From assembly GCA_018260565.1 (NCBI GenBank), contig JAGLAZ010000009.1:1-57370 (forward strand): a DNA stretch of 57,370 bases, written 5' to 3'. The notes beneath the pieces are model-generated. The model was given only the letters and a program-made list of their open reading frames with translations. It did not search any database and had not been told where the DNA came from. Positions 44,627-53,034 of the stretch are shown here, one piece after another. Origin of the DNA: Flavobacteriaceae bacterium (GTDB taxonomy: Bacteria > Bacteroidota > Bacteroidia > Flavobacteriales > Weeksellaceae). Both the position numbers and the translations under genes were made by a program. Numbering within the stretch: position 1 is the first letter of the stretch; each line of letters begins with the position of its first letter.

Positions 44627-45481
44627 AGGTAAAACAGAAGTTGTTGTAAAGGAAGACCCAGTACACCCAGTAGCATCACCTAAACTGTTCGTTGGAGTTA
44701 TGCTTACATAATAGGTAGTATTTAATTGTAATGCGTTAGTAGCTAATACAGAATAACTAGTACTGGCACCTACATTCACATTATTTACTACTTCAGTTCC
44801 TCCAGGAGTAGTACCAATACTGATTTTATATCCTGAGGCACCAGTAACCGCAGCCCAGGTAATAGTAGGAGTAAGAGAAATATTTGTTGCTCCATTCGCA
44901 GGAGTATTGATAGTAGTACAAGATGGTACAGATGTAACTGTTTGAGCCAGCTGAACATCATCAAATCCTAAATACATATCTGATGGGCTTATAGAGGCTG
45001 CTCGTAAACGAAATTTAAAATTAGCTGCAGATGGAATAGTGCCCGCAGATATGGTTCCACTAACCGCTTGACAGCTCACTGTAGTATTTATACTAACCGA
45101 AGGAGATGCTTCTACCCAAGTAGTACCACCATCTACGCTATACTCAGATACAAGTGTGGCATTTACAGAAGATGTTGAATTATACGGCTTAGCTGAATAC
45201 TTGTAAGAATAAGTAAGAGCGGTAGCATTAGAAGCCGTACTAGAATAAGTAAGGTTCCATGTATTAGTAGATGTTCCATAAATGTTTCTGGTAACCATCT
45301 TAGTTCCAACACAGGCAGTACCAGCAGCTGTGCCATAGGATGGCGTATTTGAAGACCCTGCAGCATTAGTGGAAGTCCATCCAGTAGGAAGTGATGAACC
45401 CTCGAAACTTTCGTTTACGAGGATCTGCGCATTTGTAAGGCCTGTAAGACCAAGTGCACAGATGAGTAAAAGTTTTTTCAT
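43697..45481 (-). CDS. T9SS-secreted protein with adhesin-like, FN3-like and PPC-like domains
   Basis: 594 aa. Signal peptide MKKLLLICALGLTGLTNAQ; an N-terminal cleaved-adhesin/choice-of-anchor-like domain (about 20-180, LVNESFEG and DDVQLAQTV); two fibronectin-III-like repeats (about 185-380, each with PTI.W....GA.GYK.S.GT); a PPC-like domain (about 385-505, DECSGAIQA, STFDPKLAVYTG, TTYYVNVG); and a type A T9SS sorting domain (about 520-594, IYPNPFSDIVKI, SSGVYMIQV, KAIKK). Secreted across the outer membrane and probably surface-attached. Tandem with a paralogue; the C-terminal about 310 residues are identical between them. Confidence 0.92.
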   Translation of the reverse strand: MKKLLLICALGLTGLTNAQILVNESFEGSSLPTGWTSTNAAGSSNTPSYGTAAGTACVGTKMVTRNIYGTSTNTWNLTYSSTASNATALTYSYKYSAKPYNSTSSVNATLVSEYSVDGGTTWVEASPSVSINTTVSCQAVSGTISAGTIPSAANFKFRLRAASISPSDMYLGFDDVQLAQTVTSVPSCTTINTPANGATNISLTPTITWAAVTGASGYKISIGTTPGGTEVVNNVNVGASTSYSVLATNALQLNTTYYVSITPTNSLGDATGCTGSSFTTTSVLPCPTVNSPGLNATGVPLKPTIKWTSVTGATGYKLSLGTTSGGTEILNNVDLGNVTTYTLASALAPNTTYYYTVNSYNGSSSSASCTVRSFTTGPAAAVNDECSGAIQATLPYSAVVTDGAGTTSGGFVTGCSTNNDGLWYKFTGNGGPITVAITGVQSTFDPKLAVYTGSCGAFTCQGSADAGVNGGGETYTFTSVAGTTYYVNVGHWSGSTDSPEGNFTIAITTSLGTQETSLVGKAVQIYPNPFSDIVKITNSDKLKSAAVLDASGRVVAQFNSPVGEMNLSKLSSGVYMIQVKYTDGTSQTFKAIKK

Positions 45482-45695
45482 GAGTGAAATAAAATAATGA
45501 GGTGTAAATATAACTGATATTTCTGTTTTATCAATAATAACAGAAAAAAATTTGGTTGAAACATTAATTAATTTCTACAGATCGAATGTAAAATAAAATC
45601 AATACAAAATATTTTCTAAATATTTCATAGGGGACATTGTTTTTTAGTCCATATAAAGGCCAATTTATTAAGATAGTATAGGCAATAGGTAGACA

Positions 45696-46675
45696 TAAAA
45701 ATAGCTGCCTGTTTCCAGGCAGCTTTTACATTTTTCAAATCAGAACTATTTCTTTATCGCTTTGAATGTCTGAGATGTTCCATCAGTATATTTCACTTGG
45801 ATCATATACACTCCTGAGCTTAGTTTAGAAAGATTCATCTCTCCCACCGGAGAATTAAACTGTGCAACTACTCTACCTGATGCATCTAATACAGCAGCTG
45901 ATTTAAGTTTGTCGCTGTTGGTAATTTTTACAATATCAGAGAATGGGTTAGGATATATCTGTACCGCTTTTCCAACAAGACTGGTCTCCTGAGTACCTAA
46001 GCTTGTAGTGATAGCTATGGTGAAATTCCCTTCTGGTGAATCGGTTGATCCAGACCAGTGACCAACGTTTACATAATACGTAGTACCCGCGACAGAAGTA
46101 AATGTGTAGGTTTCTCCACCGCCATTAACTCCTGCATCTGCACTACCTTGACAAGTAAATGCTCCACAAGATCCTGTGTAAACAGCTAATTTAGGATCAA
46201 AAGTAGATTGTACACCTGTGATAGCAACTGTAATAGGACCACCATTACCCGTAAATTTATACCATAATCCATCATTATTAGTACTACATCCTGTAACGAA
46301 TCCACCTGATGTAGTACCTGCTCCATCTGTTACTACAGCAGAATAGGGTAAAGTGGCTTGGATAGCTCCTGAACATTCATCATTTACCGCAGCTGCTGGG
46401 CCCGTGGTAAAACTTCTAACAGTACATGAAGCAGATGAACTTGAACCATTATAAGAATTAACAGTATAATAATAAGTAGTATTTGGTGCCAATGCTGAGG
46501 CTAATGTATAGGTTGTTACATTACCAAGATCCACATTATTAAGAATCTCAGTTCCACCGGAGGTAGTACCTAAAGATAATTTATAACCTGTTGCACCTGT
46601 AACGCTAGTCCATTTAATAGTTGGTTTTAATGGAACACCTGTAGCATTAAGACCTGGTGAATTTACAGTAGGACA
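45696..46675. repeat. 980-bp duplicated block, copy B
   Basis: Partner of 43647-44626 with a constant offset of 2049 bp; no mismatch found by reading through both. The coding part corresponds to the second FN3-like repeat, the PPC-like domain and the sorting domain. Confidence 0.9.
45703..45724 (-). terminator. Terminator of the upstream T9SS protein gene
   Basis: The same hairpin as at 43654-43675, inside the duplicated block (arms 45703-45711 and 45716-45724). Confidence 0.85.
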
Positions 46676-47521
46676 TGGTATACTTAAAGTAGTAAAGGAA
46701 GATCCCGTACACCCGGTAGCATCACCTAAACTGTTAGTTGGGGTTACGCTTACATAGTAGGTGGTATTATTCAATAGTGGATTAGCAGCCGCTACTGTAT
46801 AACTGGTAGAGGTGCCTACATTTACATTATTAACTACATCTGTTCCTCCAGAAGTAGTACCAATACTGATTTTATATCCTGAGGCACCACCAACTGAAGA
46901 CCATGTTATAGTAGGTGTAGTAGAAACAAAGGTTGCTCCGTTTGCAGGGGCACTAACAGTGGTACAAGATGGTACTGATGTAACTGTTTGAGCCAGCTGA
47001 ACATCATCTATTCCTAAATAATAATCCCCGCCTGAAACAGCTGTAGATCGAAAGCGGAATTTAAAATTAGCTGCAGATGGAATAGTGCCTGCAGGTATGG
47101 TTCCACTTACTGCTTGACAGTTTACTTCAGTAGTAAGATTTACGGAAGGAGATGCTTCTACCCAAGTAGTACCACCATCTACGCTATACTCGGAAACGAG
47201 TGTACCGTTTATTGATCCTCCTGGGTAAGGCTTTGTAGAATACTTGTAAGAATAAGTAAGAGCGGTAGCATTAGAATTTGAACTTGTATAGATAAGATAC
47301 CAAGAACTAGATGATGACCACAAATTTACGGTTATCAATTTAGCGCCTACACAGGCCGCACCTGAGTTCGTTCCAAAAGAAGTATAAGGTGAGCCTCCTG
47401 TATCACTTGTAGAGGTCCATCCAGATGGAACTGATGTACCCTCGAAACTTTCGTTTACGAGGATCTGCGCATTTGTGAGGCCTGTAAGACCAAGTGCACA
47501 GATGAGTAAAAGTTTTTTCAT
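45746..47521 (-). CDS. T9SS-secreted protein, paralogue of the downstream gene
   Basis: 591 aa from the ATG at 47521 (MKKLLLICALGL). A longer frame from 47620 adds 33 residues that spoil the signal peptide. Same domain order as the neighbour. Residues 1-27 are nearly identical to it, the next about 260 are a mosaic of identical patches and diverged patches (for example TSTSDTGGSPY against TSTNAAGSSNT), and the last about 310 are identical. Probably a surface protein; binding target unknown. Both genes have a TATATTTAC box upstream, a near match to the promoter consensus. Confidence 0.92.
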   Translation of the reverse strand: MKKLLLICALGLTGLTNAQILVNESFEGTSVPSGWTSTSDTGGSPYTSFGTNSGAACVGAKLITVNLWSSSSSWYLIYTSSNSNATALTYSYKYSTKPYPGGSINGTLVSEYSVDGGTTWVEASPSVNLTTEVNCQAVSGTIPAGTIPSAANFKFRFRSTAVSGGDYYLGIDDVQLAQTVTSVPSCTTVSAPANGATFVSTTPTITWSSVGGASGYKISIGTTSGGTDVVNNVNVGTSTSYTVAAANPLLNNTTYYVSVTPTNSLGDATGCTGSSFTTLSIPCPTVNSPGLNATGVPLKPTIKWTSVTGATGYKLSLGTTSGGTEILNNVDLGNVTTYTLASALAPNTTYYYTVNSYNGSSSSASCTVRSFTTGPAAAVNDECSGAIQATLPYSAVVTDGAGTTSGGFVTGCSTNNDGLWYKFTGNGGPITVAITGVQSTFDPKLAVYTGSCGAFTCQGSADAGVNGGGETYTFTSVAGTTYYVNVGHWSGSTDSPEGNFTIAITTSLGTQETSLVGKAVQIYPNPFSDIVKITNSDKLKSAAVLDASGRVVAQFNSPVGEMNLSKLSSGVYMIQVKYTDGTSQTFKAIKK

Positions 47522-47721
47522 GTGTGAAATATTAAAATGAATTGTAAATATATATGTTTTTTCTGTTTTTTCAAAATTTACAGAAAAAATTTTGGAAAAT
47601 TGAACTCCTAATACAAACATCCTTTAAAAAAATTTATGTATTTCGATTTATCTTCTAAAGGAATTAATTAAGTTATTTGTTTATGTTGAACATATTTAAG
47701 AATAAAACTCGTAACATTAGT

Positions 47722-47729
47722 TATATTTG
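47722..47729 (+). promoter_or_regulatory. Putative -7 promoter element of icmF
   Basis: TATATTTG (exact TAnnTTTG), 14 nt before the GTG start at 47744. No TTG at the 17-23 nt spacing. Confidence 0.5.
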
Positions 47730-47743
47730 GAAAAAGACTTCCT

Positions 47744-50700
47744 GTGAAAACTCAAAAATACACCCCAAAAAATAATGTGAGAATAGTCACTGCTGCTGCC
47801 CTATTTGATGGGCATGACGCTGCTATAAATATTATGCGGCGTGTCATTCAAGGCTCTGGTGTAGAAGTTATTCATTTGGGCCATGACAAGTCTGCAGAAG
47901 AGGTGGTAAACTGTGCCGTTCAGGAAGACGCCAATGCTATTGCCTTAACATCCTACCAAGGCGGGCACAATGAATATTTTAAATACATCTATGATTTACT
48001 CCGTGAAAAAGGTGCTCCCCAAATCAAGATCTTCGGCGGTGGGGGCGGTGTAATTTTACCTCAAGAAATTAAAGAACTTATGGATTATGGGGTAGATCGA
48101 ATATACTCCCCAGATGATGGTAGAGAACTTGGATTGCAAGGTATGATAGATGATTTGGTTCAAAAATCAGATTTCCCCACAGGTGCAGAAGTAACTGTAT
48201 CAGATTTAGATTTAATAAAATTTGAAAACCCCAAAAGCATCGCTCAAGTAATTTCCGCAGTTGAAAACTTTTCGGATGAAAAGCAGGATTTGGTGGAAAC
48301 AATAAATAGTAGAGCAAAGGAATCCCAAATCCCAATTATAGGAATCACTGGAACTGGAGGCTCCGGAAAATCCTCTCTTACTGATGAACTAGTAAGACGT
48401 TTCCTACGCTCTAATCCTGGAAAAAAGATTGCGATTATTTCCATAGATCCTTCCAAAAAAAAGACAGGTGGCGCATTACTCGGAGACCGCATTCGCATGA
48501 ATGCAATAAATGATAGCAGAGTATATATGCGGTCTATGGCAACTCGTGAAAATAATGTTTCGGTATCTCCCTATATAAAATCTGCACTTAATATTTTAAA
48601 ACTAGCCCATCCCGACCTTATTATTCTAGAGACATCTGGAATAGGCCAAAGCGGTTCAGAGGTTGAAGATTTTGCAGATATTTCCATGTATGTGATGACC
48701 CCAGAATATGGAGCAGCAACACAGCTGGAAAAAATCGATATGCTGGATTACGCGGATCTTATTGCTCTTAATAAATCAGACAAACGCGGAGCTCAAGATG
48801 CGCTGCAAGCTGTTAAAAAACAATACCAGCGAAACCACCTCCTTTGGGAAACGGAATTGGATGCGATGCCCGTATATGCTACCAAGGCTTCGCAATTTAA
48901 TGATGTAGGAACTACGGAATTATTTAATGCTCTCGTATCTAACATAAGGGAAAAATATCCAAATATGGAAATAGCAACCTATGACGAGCACCATGTTCAG
49001 GAGGATACCGTTATTATTCCACCTAAGCGCGTACGCTACCTAAGTGAAATAGTAGAAACCAACAAACAGTATGACCAAAGTGTATCCCATCAAGCTAAAC
49101 TTGCTCGAAAACTATATCATATAGAAGGCATTAAAACTATATTGCCAGAAACTCAGCTATCCACTATAGAAACAGAATACAACAAGGCTGAGAAAGAACT
49201 GATACAAGAAAATATTGATTTTCTAAAAAACTGGGAAGATACCAAAGCTCAACTCTCTGGAGACAGTTTCTCCTATTTTGTAAGAGGAAAAGAAATACGG
49301 GTGGAAACCAATACCGAAAGCCTCTCCCATTTAAAAATACCCAAAATTGCCCTTCCTAAATACAGTGATTGGGGGGATCTTATTCAATGGAAAGGTCAGG
49401 AAAACTTACCAGGATCATTCCCCTACACTGCAGGAATTTATCCCTTTAAAAGAACGGGCGAAGATCCTACCCGTATGTTTGCTGGAGAAGGTGGCCCAGA
49501 GCGTACCAACCGCCGTTTCCATTATGTTTCGGCTGATATGCCAGCAAAAAGACTCTCTACTGCGTTTGACTCTGTTACCCTATATGGTCAAGATCCTGCT
49601 TTACCACCAGATATATATGGGAAAATAGGCAACGCGGGTGTCTCCATCGCAACATTAGATGATGCCAAAAAACTGTATTCGGGATTTGATTTGATAGATC
49701 CTATGACCTCTGTTTCCATGACCATTAATGGACCCGCTGCAATGCTCCTCGCTTTTTTCATGAACTCTGCTATTGATCAAAATTGTGAAAAATACATTGA
49801 AGAGCATCAACTTTGGCATCTGGTAGAGAAAAAATATTCAGAGAAATATGATAATCAAGGAGTTAAAAGACCTGAATATAATGGAGAATTACCACCTTCT
49901 AATAGCGGCTTAGGTTTACGACTTTTGGGCCTTACAGGAGACGAAATACTACCGGAAGAAGTTTATGCTAAAATCAAAGCAAATACCATTGCTAATGTCC
50001 GTGGTACCGTGCAGGCTGATATTTTAAAAGAAGACCAAGCCCAAAACACCTGCATCTTTTCCACAGAATTTGCTTTAAGACTAATGGGGGATGTGCAGGA
50101 ATATTTTATAAAGGAAAAAGTTCGGAATTTTTATTCAGTTTCTATATCGGGCTATCATATCGCAGAGGCAGGAGCCAACCCTATTTCTCAGCTTGCCTTT
50201 ACCCTTGCCAATGGCTTTACCTATGTGGAATATTATTTGAGCCGAAGTATGGATATTAATGATTTTGCCCCGAACCTCTCTTTCTTTTTTTCTAATGGAA
50301 TAGATCCGGAATATGCAGTGATAGGGCGTGTAGCACGCAGAGTTTGGGCCAAAGCTATGCGCGAAAAGTATCATGCTAATGAACGATCCCAGATGCTTAA
50401 ATACCACATCCAAACATCCGGAAGATCATTGCACGCACAGGAAATTGATTTTAATGATATTCGTACTACTTTGCAGGCCTTATATGCCATCTATGATAAC
50501 TGTAACTCCCTGCATACCAATGCCTATGACGAAGCTATTACTACACCCACGGAACAATCTGTAAGACGAGCCATGGCAATTCAGCTCATCATCAATAAAG
50601 AGTTAGGTTTGGCAAAAAATGAAAACCCTCTACAAGGTTCTTTCATAATAGAAGAACTTACTAATCTGGTAGAGGAAGCCGTTTATGCAGAATTTGATCG

Positions 50701-51100
50701 TATTACGGAGCGAGGTGGCGTTCTAGGAGCAATGGAAACGATGTACCAACGCTCGAAAATCCAAGAGGAGTCTATGTACTACGAATGGCTGAAACATACA
50801 GGAGAATATCCTATCATTGGTGTCAATACTTTCCTTGGGAAAGATGGCTCCCCTACGGTGCTGCCAGGAGAGGTAATCCGCTCCACTGAGGAAGAAAAGA
50901 GGCAGCAAATTACCAATCTTCAAAATTTTCAACAAACAAGTGCTGAAAAAACTGCTTACTGGCTTAGAAAACTCCAAGATGCAGCCATAAATCAAGAAAA
51001 CCTTTTCAATGTGATGATGGATGCAGTAAAGGTTTGCAGTTTGGGCCAAATTACCAATGCGTTGTTTGAGGTGGGTGGGAAGTATAGAAGAAATATGTAA
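47744..51100 (+). CDS. icmF: Fused isobutyryl-CoA mutase IcmF
   Basis: 1118 aa starting at GTG. Three modules: a B12-binding domain (about 1-140, with [13 protein letters not shown] and SYQGGHNEY; the usual DxHxxG reads DGHDAA), a MeaB-like P-loop GTPase chaperone (about 190-420, [12 protein letters not shown]), and the substrate-binding mutase barrel (about 545-1110, [46 protein letters not shown]). IcmF interconverts isobutyryl-CoA and n-butyryl-CoA and self-loads its cofactor. It depends on adenosylcobalamin. Monocistronic. Substrate range (isovaleryl/pivalyl) cannot be told by eye. Confidence 0.93.
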   Translation: MKTQKYTPKNNVRIVTAAALFDGHDAAINIMRRVIQGSGVEVIHLGHDKSAEEVVNCAVQEDANAIALTSYQGGHNEYFKYIYDLLREKGAPQIKIFGGGGGVILPQEIKELMDYGVDRIYSPDDGRELGLQGMIDDLVQKSDFPTGAEVTVSDLDLIKFENPKSIAQVISAVENFSDEKQDLVETINSRAKESQIPIIGITGTGGSGKSSLTDELVRRFLRSNPGKKIAIISIDPSKKKTGGALLGDRIRMNAINDSRVYMRSMATRENNVSVSPYIKSALNILKLAHPDLIILETSGIGQSGSEVEDFADISMYVMTPEYGAATQLEKIDMLDYADLIALNKSDKRGAQDALQAVKKQYQRNHLLWETELDAMPVYATKASQFNDVGTTELFNALVSNIREKYPNMEIATYDEHHVQEDTVIIPPKRVRYLSEIVETNKQYDQSVSHQAKLARKLYHIEGIKTILPETQLSTIETEYNKAEKELIQENIDFLKNWEDTKAQLSGDSFSYFVRGKEIRVETNTESLSHLKIPKIALPKYSDWGDLIQWKGQENLPGSFPYTAGIYPFKRTGEDPTRMFAGEGGPERTNRRFHYVSADMPAKRLSTAFDSVTLYGQDPALPPDIYGKIGNAGVSIATLDDAKKLYSGFDLIDPMTSVSMTINGPAAMLLAFFMNSAIDQNCEKYIEEHQLWHLVEKKYSEKYDNQGVKRPEYNGELPPSNSGLGLRLLGLTGDEILPEEVYAKIKANTIANVRGTVQADILKEDQAQNTCIFSTEFALRLMGDVQEYFIKEKVRNFYSVSISGYHIAEAGANPISQLAFTLANGFTYVEYYLSRSMDINDFAPNLSFFFSNGIDPEYAVIGRVARRVWAKAMREKYHANERSQMLKYHIQTSGRSLHAQEIDFNDIRTTLQALYAIYDNCNSLHTNAYDEAITTPTEQSVRRAMAIQLIINKELGLAKNENPLQGSFIIEELTNLVEEAVYAEFDRITERGGVLGAMETMYQRSKIQEESMYYEWLKHTGEYPIIGVNTFLGKDGSPTVLPGEVIRSTEEEKRQQITNLQNFQQTSAEKTAYWLRKLQDAAINQENLFNVMMDAVKVCSLGQITNALFEVGGKYRRNM

Positions 51101-51333
51101 ATTAACATCAATTAGGAATTAATACGGACATTATTTATTATTGTTTTTACTAAGTTTTACCTTTTTTAAACTAGATTTAAATTATGTAGAAAAATGTTCT
51201 AGACGAATTCTTTGTTGTGATTTAAGGGATTGACTAAAATTAAATCAAACATAAAAAAATTATTACAAAATGTATAAATATTAATTTTTATATTTTTAAT
51301 CCTACAAACCAATTCATTGATTACAAATGAATA

Positions 51334-51341
51334 TAATTTTG
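51334..51341 (+). promoter_or_regulatory. Putative -7 promoter element of the TMEM175-like gene
   Basis: TAATTTTG (exact TAnnTTTG), 13 nt before the ATG at 51355; the nearest TTG is 14 nt further upstream, a short spacer. Confidence 0.4.
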
Positions 51342-51354
51342 AATTAAAGCCACC

Positions 51355-51942
51355 ATGACTACAAATAGATTAGAAGCCTTTAGTGATGGCGTTCTTGCGA
51401 TCGTAATTACCGTTATGGTACTTGAGCTTAAGGTTCCTGAAGGAGTCACATTTGAATCATTAAAACCCCTTTTTCCTAAATTTTTATCTTATTTATTTAG
51501 TTTTATTTATGTAGGAATTTATTGGAATAATCATCATCATTTATTTCAAGCAACTGAAAAAACGAATGGCAACATTTTGTTATCCAATCTTCATTTATTA
51601 TTTTGGCTATCACTCATTCCATTTACCACAGGCTGGTTGGGAGAAAGTAACTTCTCTAAAAATCCTACTACTTTATACTGTTTTATCCTTTTAATGTCTG
51701 CGGTTTCATTTTTATTACTGGAGAAAAGCGTCATACGATTTATAGGAAAAGAAACTAAAATTGCTACCGCACTCGGCAAATATAAAAAAGAAAAAATATC
51801 GCTGCTACTCTATTCATTTAGTTTTCTGTTATCCTTCTTTTTGCCTGCTATTAGCATTATCATCGTTTACGCATGTGCAATTCTTTGGATAATTCCTGAT
51901 AAGCGAATTGAAAAAATTATGCATCAAAATAATGATATATAA
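51355..51942 (+). CDS. TMEM175 (DUF1211) family channel-like membrane protein
   Basis: 195 aa with several hydrophobic segments. The first holds RLEAFSDGVLAIVITVMVLEL, where the FSD motif defines the family; YWNNHHHLF is the second conserved stretch. Bacterial TMEM175 homologues form potassium-permeable channels. Single gene; AT-rich gaps on both sides. Confidence 0.9.
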   Translation: MTTNRLEAFSDGVLAIVITVMVLELKVPEGVTFESLKPLFPKFLSYLFSFIYVGIYWNNHHHLFQATEKTNGNILLSNLHLLFWLSLIPFTTGWLGESNFSKNPTTLYCFILLMSAVSFLLLEKSVIRFIGKETKIATALGKYKKEKISLLLYSFSFLLSFFLPAISIIIVYACAILWIIPDKRIEKIMHQNNDI

Positions 51943-52452
51943 GATTGTTTTTTAATATAGAAATAGAGAAGATTTACTATCCGCTTTTGTATCCTAATTA
52001 AAAAAATTAAAGTAATTTTTTGATTATTAACTTGAAATATTTGATAAATAGCATCTTATAGGACTTTCTGAATTTCTGTCAGTTTTCATAGAATTGGTAT
52101 TTTATTTTACTATTTGTTCCCAATATTATGAAGACTCATAACTATTAGATTATCAATATAGTATTCACTTCTCTTATTCAAAATTTTCTTTCAGAATAAA
52201 TCTATTTGAAATAGCAGTTCGTTGTCATTTTTGCGATTTAAATCAATAGTTTTTGAAGTTTTCTTTCCACAGAAGCATTTATCATAGGTAGAATAATAAA
52301 GCATTTAGAGCTATACTTTAAGCATATAAGCCGTTAATAATGAAAGTAAATTGATTTTGAAATGCTAACACCAACTTCTACAATAAATTAGTTTAATTAG
52401 AATTTATATATTAGAATTCTTTATCACAAATAAAAGGCCCACCAGAATTATG
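51943..52452. other. 510-bp gap without a recognisable gene
   Basis: AT-rich, no open frame longer than about 40 codons, no tRNA shape, no terminator-like stem. A 37-codon frame on the minus strand (52191-52304) with a CFCGKK motif is probably chance. It may be the remains of a lost gene. Confidence 0.5.
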
Positions 52453-52460
52453 TATTTTTG
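52453..52460 (+). promoter_or_regulatory. Putative -7 promoter element of ruvC
   Basis: TATTTTTG (exact TAnnTTTG), 9 nt before the ATG at 52470. An in-frame TTG at 52458 lies inside the box, so the ATG is preferred. It would also drive the downstream Clp/M41 gene. Confidence 0.55.
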
Positions 52461-52469
52461 CGTAAGAAC

Positions 52470-53030
52470 ATGGAATTAAATAATGAAAAAATAATATTAG
52501 GAATAGACCCAGGAACCAGCATTATGGGATTTGGTATTATTTCTATTATCAAAAATAAAATGCAGATGGTTTCTATCCATGAATTAATATTAAATAAATA
52601 CCCCAATCACGAAACAAAACTTAAGTACATTTTTGAAAGAACACTTGCGCTTATCGATGAGTTTCACCCAGATGAAGTAGCTTTAGAGGCTCCTTTTTTT
52701 GGAAAAAATGTACAGAGTATGCTGAAACTTGGGCGTGCACAAGGCGTAGCGATGGCTGCCTCCCTTCATAGAGATGTCCCCATCACAGAATATTCCCCCA
52801 AAAAAGTAAAAATGGCCATTACAGGAAACGGGAATGCCAGCAAAGAGCAGGTGGCGGGAATGCTACAACATCTTTTACAACTAGAAGAGTTCCCTACCAA
52901 ATACCTGGATGCCTCGGATGGTTTAGCTGTGGCAGTTTGCCATCATTTTAATTCTGGAACGGTAGCTTCCGATAAAAAATACACAGGCTGGGATTCTTTT
53001 GTAAAAAATAATCCTAACCGATTAAAATAA
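52470..53030 (+). CDS. ruvC: Crossover junction endodeoxyribonuclease RuvC
   Basis: 186 aa from the ATG at 52470 (MELNNEKIILGIDPGT). Resolves Holliday junctions. The acidic active site is seen as Asp in GIDPG, Glu in ALEAPFF and the Asp pair in DASDGLAVAVCHH. It is followed after only 4 bp by the Clp/M41 gene, so the two are likely cotranscribed. RuvA and RuvB are not in the window. Confidence 0.95.
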   Translation: MELNNEKIILGIDPGTSIMGFGIISIIKNKMQMVSIHELILNKYPNHETKLKYIFERTLALIDEFHPDEVALEAPFFGKNVQSMLKLGRAQGVAMAASLHRDVPITEYSPKKVKMAITGNGNASKEQVAGMLQHLLQLEEFPTKYLDASDGLAVAVCHHFNSGTVASDKKYTGWDSFVKNNPNRLK

Positions 53031-53034
53031 TCTT

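Noticed and set aside
47522-47620. N-terminal extension of 33 residues to the upstream T9SS protein
   Set aside because: The paralogue lacks it, and it would place a polar segment before the signal peptide.
52191-52304. A 37-codon minus-strand frame with a CFCGKK motif in the gap before ruvC
   Set aside because: Too short, no promoter or terminator; consistent with chance in AT-rich DNA.
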